This document shows positions 1 to 9,520 of a stretch of DNA of 64,000 bases, one piece after another (positions within the stretch are counted from its first letter, which is position 1; the number at the start of each line of letters is the position of its first letter). The notes below the pieces were generated by a model. That model did no database searches. It had not been told where the DNA came from and saw nothing but the letters and a program-made list of their open reading frames with translations. The position numbers and the translations under genes are program-made. This stretch comes from Amblyornis subalaris (lineage: Eukaryota > Chordata > Aves > Passeriformes > Ptilonorhynchidae), in contig JACAXG010000121.1 of assembly GCA_018881555.1 (NCBI GenBank), positions 1,797,858 through 1,861,857 on the forward strand, written 5' to 3'.

Positions 1-1649
1 ACTGTCCTGGGGATTGGCTGGGTTTGTTTAATCTTACCCTCCTGTTTCGTTTCTTGGCATTAATTGCCCATACTGTNCTGGAGCTTGGTACAGTAGGACC
101 AAGTACTCCCTGGTTCCAAAAGCACGGGGATGTTTTGGGTAGAAGATTTGGCCAGTGCAGCTTCAATTGATTGAGTCAGTCGTGGTGATATTGAACCATC
201 AGGGAGCAATTCACTGGGAAAAGGTGAGAACTGCACACCACAAGCCAAGGTGTGAGGTGAGGAGGCAGGTCCAGAGCTGGGGGAGAGGGATGTGCCCAGC
301 ACAGCTGGATGGGAAAGGACAGGCGGGACTGCATGGGAAGTGGGAGCAGGATTCAGGGCTCGGNGTACTCAGAATGAAGGCAACAGCAAGGATGTGGTTT
401 TCTCAGCTGAGATAAAACGGCTTTTAGCTGGGAAGCATTAAAAGTGATGGTCCTCTCCTTTCCCATGGATTTGCTGCTCGTGCCCGCTGCCTGTGCTGCA
501 GCTCTGAGATCCCACGCTGGGACAGGGGCAGCTCCATGGGGGAATTAACCTGGCTAAACACAAATAATTTATATCCGAGGCCTATCTGTCAGTGGATTGG
601 GTCCCAGATCTGGCTCCCACACAGCTTTTCTAGCAAGGACGCTGGCACAGGGGAGGGGACGTCAGCCAGAGAGAGGGGAAGATCCACATCATTCCCAACA
701 CTCCCTCCCTGGAAGCATCGGGCCAAACCAGCTGATGGATGAGCACGAGGAGCCTGGCACCCACCCTGCTGCACGTGCCTGAAGAGACTGCAAACAAACA
801 AAACAGACTTTAAAGGCTGAGCAGGCCTGGGCAAAACCGAGCAGTCCCTTCCCTCCCGCGAGCTGCTGCTCCTCAGAGGATGCACAAGCCACGGCACAGC
901 CCACCAGGAGGGCACACGGGCATTGGGCACAAGGAGCTGCCAAAGGTGGTCCCGAGGCTCCAAGCTACCTCACTTCTGCTCTGGGTATCGACAGTCTGCA
1001 CCCCCCAGCAGCTTCCCGACAGGGAGCAGCACTGGGGCAGGCACAAGTGTTCCTGACTGGATGTAACTCAGTTGGAAATGAAAAAAAAAAGGAAAAAAAA
1101 GGAAAAAAAGAAAGTATGACCAGCTTGCATCTTTAGATGGAGTGATAAAGGGAGATACACCCCGGCAGGCAAGATTAGTGAGGCAGATNGATCAGAGGCA
1201 GACACAGATTTCATCAAAAAAGGGGAAACTCCTCAGGGTATTCTTTTCCAAATACAGGCTGTGTGGCTTTACCGAGTGGATACCACAGGAGGTGAGCCAA
1301 ATCCTCGCTGGAGTGAAGTGGGACAGCCCTCCCGCCAGTGGGGCTGAGGGCTCATCCCAGCTGATGCTCGGCGTGCTGGTGGCAAGAGCCAAACCCCACA
1401 CGTGTGTCCTGCTGCTGCTGCTTCTGCCTGAGCCCACCCTGCACAGGGAGAGGGCGAGGAGCCCCGCACCTCTGCGGCCACACAGTGATTTCATCGAAGT
1501 CCNACCCCAGGACACCTTCCCCAAGCCGCATCGAGTCCCCCCTGCCCCGGTGAGCCGCCTTTTGTGGAAGTGCGGGCTCTCCGCAGGACGGGCGCTGTCA
1601 CACTGGGGCNGTGCCCTCCCTTTCTCACAGGATGTGTTTATCTCTCCAG
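1..1649. other. No gene seen
   Basis: Unique, moderately GC-rich sequence with an A-rich tract at 1077-1116. The frames that stay open show no recognisable domain. Confidence 0.6.
1077..1116 (+). repeat. A-rich tract
   Basis: Adenine runs broken by GG pairs (A10GGA8GGA7). Low-complexity sequence. Confidence 0.9.
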
Positions 1650-2140
1650 GGCTTTGATGTGGAGAGGTAAGGACCAAATGTGGCACCCCCGCCCCGCCGC
1701 CCATCAGCTGCCGCCGCGGGTCCAGCGCCTTGTGGGGTTCCACCTCCTCCAGCGGGGTTAATCCCTCCTCACTCCCGTTTCCCCCAGCCCAACCTCGCTC
1801 TCCGCCGTGAGTTTAGTTGGAGCGAGTTCACACACACATATCCCCTCCCCGGGCTCCCCTTCCCTGGAGCAGGAGCTGGAGTGACCCCAAGCCGCAGAGG
1901 AGAGGGACAATCCCCGAGCCCCCGGCGGCCGCCGCGGCTCTGCCGTCGCTGTGGGCCAGCACAAGCAGCAAATTCCAAGAAGATGCGATCATCAGCAGCT
2001 CTGTGAAGACAGGAAAGTGGTTACAAATGCTCCCTGCCTCAAAGAGAGAGGAGAAACCACAGTGCGGCTGCAGGCGCACCTCGTGCTCTGAGGATGCGCT
2101 GCTCGCACACGCTCGCCGCGGCACCCGCGGGTAGGTGCGG
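1650..2140 (+). other. CpG-rich segment without an assigned gene
   Basis: The GC-rich, CpG-rich core (near 1685-1735 and 1910-1950) is followed by sequence that ends at 2100-2145 in CGCGGGTAGGTGCGGGTGAG, holding two possible splice donors. It could be a promoter or first exon of an unrecognised transcript. No protein family is recognisable in any frame. Confidence 0.35.
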
Positions 2141-2424
2141 GTGAGCACAAACACGGGGCTGAGCAAAGGGGCTGCTTCACCCCCGGCCAGCACTAACACA
2201 GCCTGCTCCAGCATGGATACAACAGCCCTCCCACCAAAGGGGACACGGACAGGGCGTTCTTCCTCAGAGCTGTCTGCACCGCACGTTCAGGGGGAGAAAA
2301 ACCCGCCAGGGCACGTGGCACAGCCATCCCTGCGTGGGATCTGGGGCTGTAAGTGTTAAAGTCCTCACTGATTCAAATACAGCATCTTCTTTATATGCTG
2401 ATGCTGCTCAGCAGGCAAATATGT

Positions 2425-2466
<42 letters not shown>
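2425..2466 (+). repeat. (ATC)14 microsatellite
   Basis: Fourteen perfect ATC units. On the minus strand they read as ATG repeats, giving a spurious poly-methionine ORF. Confidence 0.97.
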
Positions 2467-2468
<2 letters not shown>

Positions 2469-2730
2469 ATTTCCCCCTGCTCTAAGAGTGTCCTGCTCTA
2501 AGGTGTCTCTCTTTTGCCAATGTGCTGCATATGTATCTGCCTGCCCGAAGAGGAGGGAGCAAGAATTGGCAAGCAGCCCTATCACGACAGAATGAACAAA
2601 GCTGAAAGCTTTCGAAATGTTTAATTAGCAGTTCAGTTGCCACTACAGTCCAATGTCCAGGTATGGTCCAGCTGGAAATTATTGGGTCGGCTGGGGTGCA
2701 AAGAGATGCAAAGAGAAAATATTACCCATA

Positions 2731-2858
2731 GATTCATAGAATGGCTTGGGTTGGAAAGAGCTTTAAGATCATCCCATTCCAACCCCCTGCCATGGGCAGG
2801 GACACCTTCCACTGTCCCAGGTTGCTCCAAGCCCCATCCAGCCTGGCCTTGAACTCTT
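2731..2858 (-). mobile_element. CR1 fragment, 3' end
   Basis: On the minus strand this is the CR1 terminal segment, seen as CATAGAATGGCTTGGGTTGG, then GCCATGGGCAGGGACACC and GTTGCTCCAAGCCCC. It is 5'-truncated to about 130 bases. Confidence 0.93.
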
Positions 2859-3859
2859 CCTGATGCTTCCCCAGCCAGTTTGCACCAGCACTCCATGCTG
2901 TCCTACCAGCTGGAGCTGTGTTCCCAGCACATCTCCGGACCTCCCTGGTGAGCCCCTTGCTCCGGGTGCTGCAGGGGAGGGCACATCCCCNAGTTCTCTC
3001 TCGGGACTCCACGGCTGCAAAGCTGAACAGATCCCTTCCTGCCCCNCTCCGGAAAGGCCACCACAAAACGCAGAATCTGGCCTCCATTATTGATATCTGA
3101 CATTCCTCACTTTCATTATCAAAAGGTTTTACTGAAGCCTTGCATTTGCCACAGTGGGTATCCTTTCAAAATCCGCCAAGTTTGCTTTAGGAAAAACAGA
3201 TAACATTACCTTGGTATTCGCGGTATTCCCTGTGCTGCTCTTCCCGCTTTGGCCGAGGACTGCTGAGGATGTTTAGGGAAAGGCTAAGATAAATGTTCCT
3301 CGATATCAAAATAAACAAAGGAGGCTCATGTGCAGCTTGTATTTTTCATGTTCATACTGGATTCCAGTTTGAGTTTAAAGGGAGCTGCCCCAGAGCTTTT
3401 AGGCCGTGGCTCCCAAGCCCAGAAGGATCGAGGGGCAGGAGTGAGGGCATATTCATGTACATGGACACATGCAGATAAAGAAGTTTTCCTGCACGAAGTC
3501 TCTTTTTCAGGATGGCAAGGTGTTGCCAGCACTCAGCAAATAACAAATAATAGCAACAGTACAAGAATTCTTCCACAGGATAATTCATCAGCCATAACAA
3601 TTACCATAACCATCCACCAGCGTCGGGTCTGGCAGGGTAAAAGGCAGAAGCTTAACTTGCTGCATAAGAGGAAAAGTGAAATTCTCCAGGGCAGACCTTT
3701 AGCGGTCCAAAGGGATCGTGGTTTCCTGCTTTGAACTGTGTGCAGAGCGAAGAGTGAAGCTCAGAGCCAACCCACTGACCCTTCAAGGGGTTTGACCAGG
3801 CCAGGTACTGAACCCTTGANGTTTGTCTCTCCTGCCAGGTTCTTGGTCCCACGTGAGCT

Positions 3860-3992
3860 GGCAGTGTCCAGGGCCAGGTTGGATGGGGCTTGGAGCAACC
3901 TGGCCTGGCGGAAGGTGTCNCTGCCCGTGGCAGAGGGGTGGAAAGAGATGATTTGTGAGGCCACTTCCAACCCAGGCCATTCTGANATTCTA
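3860..3992 (+). mobile_element. CR1 fragment, 3' end
   Basis: A short sense-strand CR1 3' end (GGCCAGGTTGGATGGGGCTT through AACCCAGGCCATTCTGA), diverged and holding two Ns. Confidence 0.9.
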
Positions 3993-4954
3993 TTTGTTGC
4001 ATCAGGAGATGATGAGTATGAACCACTCAGGGTGTGACAGTCCAGGAGAACAAGATTAAGGCAAATGATAGGTATTTCAGAAAAAATTCAGGATTTCATA
4101 GCCAAGTGGACAGACAAAATGTAAAACGCTCTTTGTCCTTTGGAACATACAACATGACCTGCTCTGCAGCCNGATCCTGCAGCTCCCACCGGATGCAATT
4201 TGATGCCTCAATTATCCCGCTCCTATGGAAAGGGCTCCCGAGAAGCACCTGATGCGAGACACTCTCGGCACAACCTGGAGCAAAAACAAAGAAGAAAGAG
4301 CTGCACAGCTCTGGAGGCAGCGGTGCAAAACACAGCGTGGCAAGCAGATCTGCTCTGATCTCCTTCTCAGAAGGCATTATCTCNCTAACATCTCGGTGGG
4401 GCAAGGCACTGCCTCGATGGCTTCGTACTCCTGCAGTGCCTCAGAGGCAGAGCTGCTGGAGCCTCCTTTCATGTCTCGTTCTGCCACCACATTGAAGCNT
4501 TTGGGTTGAGTTTCAGCGTGGCTGCTGCTGCCACCGCAGGGTCACCCGGGGTCCTGCAGAGAAAGCAGGAGGCAGCAGCGATGGTGGTGCTGGTGCCTCA
4601 GCTCCACAGGATAAAATACTGGCTGGTTCCTCCTCTCACTTACATGGAAATAACTCCATTGCTTCCAACAGAGGAATCCTGACAGGTCTATGGGGTCTGT
4701 TGACCTTGCTGGGTGTGTCTTGTGCTGCTGTTGTTGCTGAGGTTACAGGGTGGGGCAGTGCTGACCTGTATCTGTGCTTTCCTCTCTTNAGGGGGACCTT
4801 TGAAATCCACCCAAGGGGAGTTTTGACATGGGAGACCCTATTGTCTGGCAAGGAACTCCAGATAGATTTAGCTAGCACAGAAATGGCTGTAAAAATCCTT
4901 TTGCTCTTTCCCTGTGATTGTCAGGAAAATCTCCACTATACCCCTGGACATGGG

Positions 4955-5254
4955 CACTTGAGCTCCCTGTAACAGCATGAAACACCGCTCCAGAGCAGTA
5001 TTCCTTTGGGAATATCTGGTGGTAGCCCCTTATAGAGGCAGCTGGCCTTGATTTTGCATCCCAGGCCCACTGACACAGCATGAGGAGACCATTCCTGAGC
5101 TTCCTGGATTTCTGCTGGGGCTGAATGCAGGTGATCCTGAAGACAGAGCCCATGGGATGCACATTGCAATCCTGGGTGTTCTCGGCATAAAACTCTTCCC
5201 TGGTGAGGTTGATGAGGAGGATTCTGACACAGCAGTTCTTGTAGGGATTTACCT
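4955..5254 (-). pseudogene. Possible orphan exon or coding remnant, unidentified
   Basis: A minus-strand frame stays open from 5429 to 4872. The part after a plausible acceptor (TTTCCCTTGGGTTTACTTAG, ending at 5255) reads protein-like (VNPYKNCCVRILLINLTREE, then FYAENTQDCNVHPMGSVFRI). No clean donor follows, and I recognise no family. It may be a decayed exon or chance. Confidence 0.2.
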
Positions 5255-6897
5255 CTAAGTAAACCCAAGGGAAACAGGTACAAAACCAAGCTTGTTGAAC
5301 TGGCACAGCCACGTGCCTAAAACTGAGGAAGTGACACATCCTGATTGTCCGAGCAGTGGAAATGGGGATGAAGGGAGGGCAGGGGATTTCATCAGTTCCT
5401 AGATGCAGAGTCCACCCCCTTTCCTTCATGGCAGATGACTTAGCCCACTCTTTATTTACTGCTGGACCACGGTGTTACAGATAATCACAGGGTAAACGAT
5501 GTCCTTCTAGTGCAGCTTTTGTCTGTTTCCTGTAGGATGTGAAGTCTCCTTGTGAAATCAGACTCTGTCAGGCCAGGCACTGAAACAAACACGTGTTGAA
5601 AGTGCCTGTTCCCAGGCTTTCAGACTGAACAACACCAGAGCAAAGGTGAGGGGAAAGCAGAAGCCTGGATGAGGGGCTTGATGGAGTTCCTGCAGCAAAT
5701 CCATGTCCAAGGTGGAGCTGAGTGCAAACACCTCACCCCTTGCTCATAACAATCAGGGTAAGGCTGCTCCCCAAGCACCTTGCTCTGCTCAGGAGGTTAT
5801 GATTTCCCTGCCTGTTGCTATAACACACAACCAGCTTTGTGAGNGATGTGAAAATTATGGCTTCATTATTGCTCTTCACGCCAAAGGGAAGAGAATCTGA
5901 CCCTACCTGCAACCAGTTCAGAGATGCTGGTGGAGCAGAAGGACTGGGTGGCAGAGAAAGCCCAGGTCTGTGCCCTCTGTGGTGGGATCTGTCTGCTGGC
6001 TCCTGATGCCATGAGCGAGGATTTTGTGCCATTGGAGTCTTTTTGCCTGCAAATCTGAAGTTGATGCTGGGGTCGATGTGCTGTTATTCTCAAGGCTGTG
6101 ATGAGGATGGGCAAAAGCAGTTTGAAGGTGACTCAGGTGCCATTTTCTGTGCTGTATTTACCTTGTGCCAGTCACAGACCTCATGCTTCTGCTGGCTGCC
6201 TGAGGACTGGGAAGAAACAGTCTCCACAACTGCCCTGATTTATCACCCACACTGCAGAGTTTAATTTCACTTCTGAAGTACCGGCGCTGCCCTGGCTGAA
6301 CAAAAAGGAGGCTGGACAAGCAAGCTTGTGCTTGCAGTGGTATTGGAAAATTTCTNAAGTACCTGTGGGCAGGTGTGGCTCACATACTTGGGTTCACCCA
6401 ATCGCCAGATCTAGGGTCAGGGAGGAATTTCGCCCTAGGTCACGCTGGCAGGGACGATGGTGTTGTTTTTGTTTCCCTTGCCTTGCAGCGTGGGTTGTGG
6501 TTGGCTTCCCGAGATTATCTGCTGCCATNTGCAGAAATGCTAATGGCCCAGGCTTTAGGTCCACAGGTGGAATGGCAGATCCAGCCCTGCAGGTCTCAGG
6601 CCCGCCTCAAATAGTCCCTGCAGCCACTCTGTGTCCCTGTGCACATACCCCAGCACGAGGCATCCTCAGGGCTCTCAGCGTCCTTCAGATTGCCCCGTGA
6701 GCTGGCCATCTCCACCTAATCAATCCCTGCAAGTGTGCAATTTGGAAACCTGGCCATGCTGTTCCTCCCCCGGGGTTCCTTCCCTGTGGGGCAGCAGGCT
6801 CTCAGTGTTCTGGGGGATGGAGCACCCTGTGATGGGGACTGGGCAGGGATGCTCCCTGGAAATGTCAGCCCGCAGGGCGCTCGTGACTGCGACGCCC

Positions 6898-6934
6898 TGG
6901 GTGTGGGTGTGGATGTGGATGTGGGTGATCTTGC
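6898..6934 (+). repeat. TG-rich low-complexity tract
   Basis: Imperfect GTGGGTGTGGATGTGGATGT-type repeats. They do not match the vertebrate telomere unit TTAGGG. Confidence 0.8.
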
Positions 6935-7189
6935 CTGNGTGCCACAGCACTGTCACTTGGTTTCCTGTGGTGCTGGGGTGGGGCTGTGTTGGCGCCGTTC
7001 ACTTTTTTTAGTGGAGTTGAAAATACCAGAAGGTTTATAATTAACCATTACTGTTCCCCCACCACTCACGAGGGATGGCTGGAATCTTGTTAGGTGAGTG
7101 AGTGCGTGATCCAAGGAAGCCAGAACGGGAGAGCATCACTTTGGAGAGCTGGCAGTCTCACAAGCAGGCACTCTTCCCTGTCAGTGGAA

Positions 7190-7640
7190 GCACTTTGGCC
7201 GTAACTGCACTGGTAATTCATTTCAGATATGTTGCTGCATCCGAATTTCCCAACTAACCAGCGATTAAAGCAAGGAGTCGCTCGGGGAGTGGCTTGTGTG
7301 AAGTTGGTATTAATAGGATGAAAACAACCAGAAAGTCAGGGGCATTCTTNTGAGGTACTGAAAACCCTTAACGAGGCCCTTAATTATGCAATAACTTCTT
7401 TGCAAGCAAACACATGCCTATTATCATTATTATTGTGCCGATAGTTGATATCCCACTGACACGAACAATTTAGAGAATTCCAAGTATTATGCAGCTCTCC
7501 TGCCAGCTCGGAATAGGCTGACACAGCTACAGCCACCTATTTAAGAAGATTAGCCTGATTTTATTTGCATAAGAATTTAAAGCGACAAAACCACTGGCCA
7601 CACCCAGGAAACGATCATTAAAAATGAATTACTGCACATT
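7190..7640. promoter_or_regulatory. Candidate conserved non-coding element
   Basis: Unique AT-rich sequence dense in homeodomain and POU-type sites: TTAATTATGCAATAA at 7380-7394, CTATTTAAG near 7529, ATTTGCATAAG at 7563-7573, and ATTA repeats. It has no repeat content and no coding potential. Enhancer function is an inference from composition only. Confidence 0.3.
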
Positions 7641-7740
7641 CTTTTATTGGCTGTGTGGTTTAACTTCCGAATGCTACAGTAAATGCCCAATCCAAAGAGG
7701 GATGCCCTGGAATATCTTCCCANAGGTTCCCTAGGTTCTT

Positions 7741-7834
7741 AGAGTCACAGAGTGTGCTGAGTTGGAAGGGACCCATCAGGATCCTTGAGTNCAGCTCCCG
7801 GCCCTGCGCAGGACACCCCGAAAACCCCACCACG
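7741..7834 (-). mobile_element. CR1 fragment, different subfamily
   Basis: The start CACAGAGTGTGCTGAGTTGG and then AAGGGACCCATCAGGATCCT, CCTGCGCAGGACACCCC fit a CR1 subfamily distinct from the main one here. It is cut off after about 95 bases. Confidence 0.8.
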
Positions 7835-8330
7835 CGCAGAGAAAAGGTCTCACTTAAAAAAAAGGGATCTTGTGTACAACGTACGCAATTGTTCTTCCGT
7901 GGGCATCCCCCAGCAGCGACGACAAGCAAACCTTTGCANGTCCCGTGTTACCCCATCGCGATTCCAGCCGCTCTGCGTGTCCGTGCTGGCCATCACCCGG
8001 GGACGTCAGGCCAAAGCAGCCCTAAAACGTGGGCTTCCCTCTCAGCCGAGGTTCCCCCGGCCCCGCTGGCAGCAGAGGGGAGCCCTTCGGGAAAAGCAAG
8101 GATTTTATGGCGGCACGTTCCGCTGAGCGGAGGCCGGTGCAGAGGAGGATCCATCCCGGCAGCTCCGGCTGCGGCAGGTCCGCGCAAGAACACAAGGAGC
8201 GAAAGCACATGGAAAAGAGAACACAGAAAAGTTGGTTTTTTAACAGCCTGAGCCAGGGGCTGTGGTTATTGTTTGTCGCTGCAGCAGCAGCAGCCCGAGG
8301 GCAGTGCCGGCTCCAGCGCTTTGGGGTGCA

Positions 8331-8730
8331 GGGAATGGGATCAGCCCAGCAGGGAATGGGATCGGCCCAGCAGGCAATGGGATGAGCCCCGGCAGGGAAT
8401 GGGGTCGGCCCCGGTAAGGAATGGGATCAGCCCGGCAGGGAATGGGATCAGCCCATCAGGGAATGGGATCGGCCCGGCAGGGAATGGGATCNNNNNNNNN
8501 NNNNNNNNNNNNNNNNNNNNNNNNNNNNNNNNNNNNNNNNNNNNNNNNNNNNNNNNNNNNNNNNNNNNNNNNNNNNNNNNNNNNNNNNNNNNNNNNNNNN
8601 NNNNNNNNNNNNNNNNNNNNNNNNNNNNNNNNNNNNNNNNNNNNNNNNNNNNNNNNNNNNNNNNNNNNNNNNNNNNNNNNNNNNNNNNNNNNNNNNNNNN
8701 NNNNNNNNNNNNNNNNNNNATCGGCCCCGC
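8331..8730 (+). repeat. 21-bp GC-rich minisatellite
   Basis: Seven full units of about 21 bp (five or more exactly 21, two of 22) of the form GGGAATGGGATCRGCCCRGCA precede the gap, and part of a unit follows it. As 21 is a multiple of three, all frames stay open and read as pseudo-peptides such as MGSAQQG. This creates spurious long ORFs across the gap. It sits in a GC-rich local context (8000-8220 and 8720-8830). Confidence 0.9.
8492..8719. other. Assembly gap (228 N) at a minisatellite
   Basis: A run of N that begins inside a repeat unit. The bases after it (ATCGGCCCCGC) resume the repeat, so the missing sequence is very likely more of the same minisatellite. Confidence 0.97.
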
Positions 8731-8830
8731 ACCGCGGCCCGCGCGCGCCCCCTCCCGGGGCTGCGGGAAGCGCTCGGAGAATCCCGGGATCGCGGAACGG
8801 CCCGCGCGGGAACGGACCCCAAACCCAGCC

Positions 8831-8902
8831 AGTGCCACCCCCTGACACGGGAAGGGACACCTCCCACTACCCCAGGTTGCTCGGAGCCCCGTCCAGCCTC
8901 GG
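8831..8902 (-). mobile_element. CR1 fragment beside the minisatellite
   Basis: About 70 bases of CR1 3' region (GGGACACCTCCCACTACCCC, then AGGTTGCTCGGAGCCCCGTC). Confidence 0.8.
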
Positions 8903-9160
8903 AATCACAGTTGCTATTTTCTTTTCACTTTTCCTCCAAAACTTAATTTCGTGGCTGTTGAAATGACTGGAAGGAGTTTTATCTTAAAATTTTAAAAATT
9001 TTAGAAGCATCTTCAATAATAATTCGGCAGATATTTTCCGAATTATAAAAGGATGCCTGAAACAGCTTCCGCCCTCCCAGCCAAAGTGACAGCAGCAGCA
9101 TTCCAGCCCAACTCCCAGCAGTGGGAGAGCGGGGAATGAGAGGAAAAACGTCCACCAAGA

Positions 9161-9447
9161 GAGTCATAGAATTATTTGGATGGGAAGGGACCTTAAAGAC
9201 CATCTCATTCCAACCCCCTGCCATGGGCAGGGACACCTTCCACTATCCCAGGTTGCTCAGAGCCCCATCCAGCCTGGCCTTGGACACTTCCAGGGATGGG
9301 GCAGCCACAGCTTCTCAGGGCAACCTGTGCCAGGGCCTCACCCCCCTCACAGGGAAGGATTTCTTCCCAATGTCCCATCTAACCCTGCTCTCTGTGAGTG
9401 TGAAGCCATTCCCCCTTGTCCTGGCACTGCCTGCTCTTGTAGACAAA
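9161..9447 (-). mobile_element. CR1 copy, 3' 290 bp
   Basis: Well-preserved CR1 3' end, from CATAGAATTATTTGGATGGG to the segment that normally reads CCCTTGTCCTGTCACT. The distal edge merges into a local tandem duplication. Confidence 0.95.
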
Positions 9448-9520
9448 TAGCAGGAGATATTATAAATATATTATATGTAGACAAATAGCAGTAGATTTAT
9501 CTTGTAGATAAATAGCAACC
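9438..9520 (+). repeat. Local triplication at a CR1 edge
   Basis: TGTAGACAAATAGCAG and two variants (TGTAGACAAATAGCAG, TGTAGATAAATAGCAA) start at 9438, 9476 and 9503. The first copy abuts CR1 sequence, so the other two probably arose by local duplication. Confidence 0.75.

Larger units (their letters stand above)
2860..7189. other. No confident gene; one CR1 fragment and one possible remnant
   Basis: Mostly unique sequence with scattered Ns. Apart from CR1 at 3860-3992, the possible coding remnant at 4955-5254 and a TG-rich tract near 6900, I see nothing assignable. Confidence 0.55.

Noticed and set aside
2391..2585. Minus-strand ORF with 14 consecutive methionines
   Set aside because: It is the (ATC)14 microsatellite read in reverse.
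6898..6934. Interstitial telomere repeat
   Set aside because: The tract is GTGGATGT-type and contains no TTAGGG array.
8331..8491. CRISPR-like direct repeats
   Set aside because: The units are directly tandem with no unique spacers, and the genome is vertebrate.
8273..8966. Long open frames of up to 190 codons on both strands
   Set aside because: They run through the N gap and a 21-bp minisatellite, whose unit length keeps every frame open. No real protein signal remains.
9180..9488. ORFs with a repeated [16 protein letters not shown] sequence, also near 13326, 29585, 52212, 58021 and 63683
   Set aside because: They are translations of the non-coding 3' end of CR1 in the antisense direction, not a protein family.
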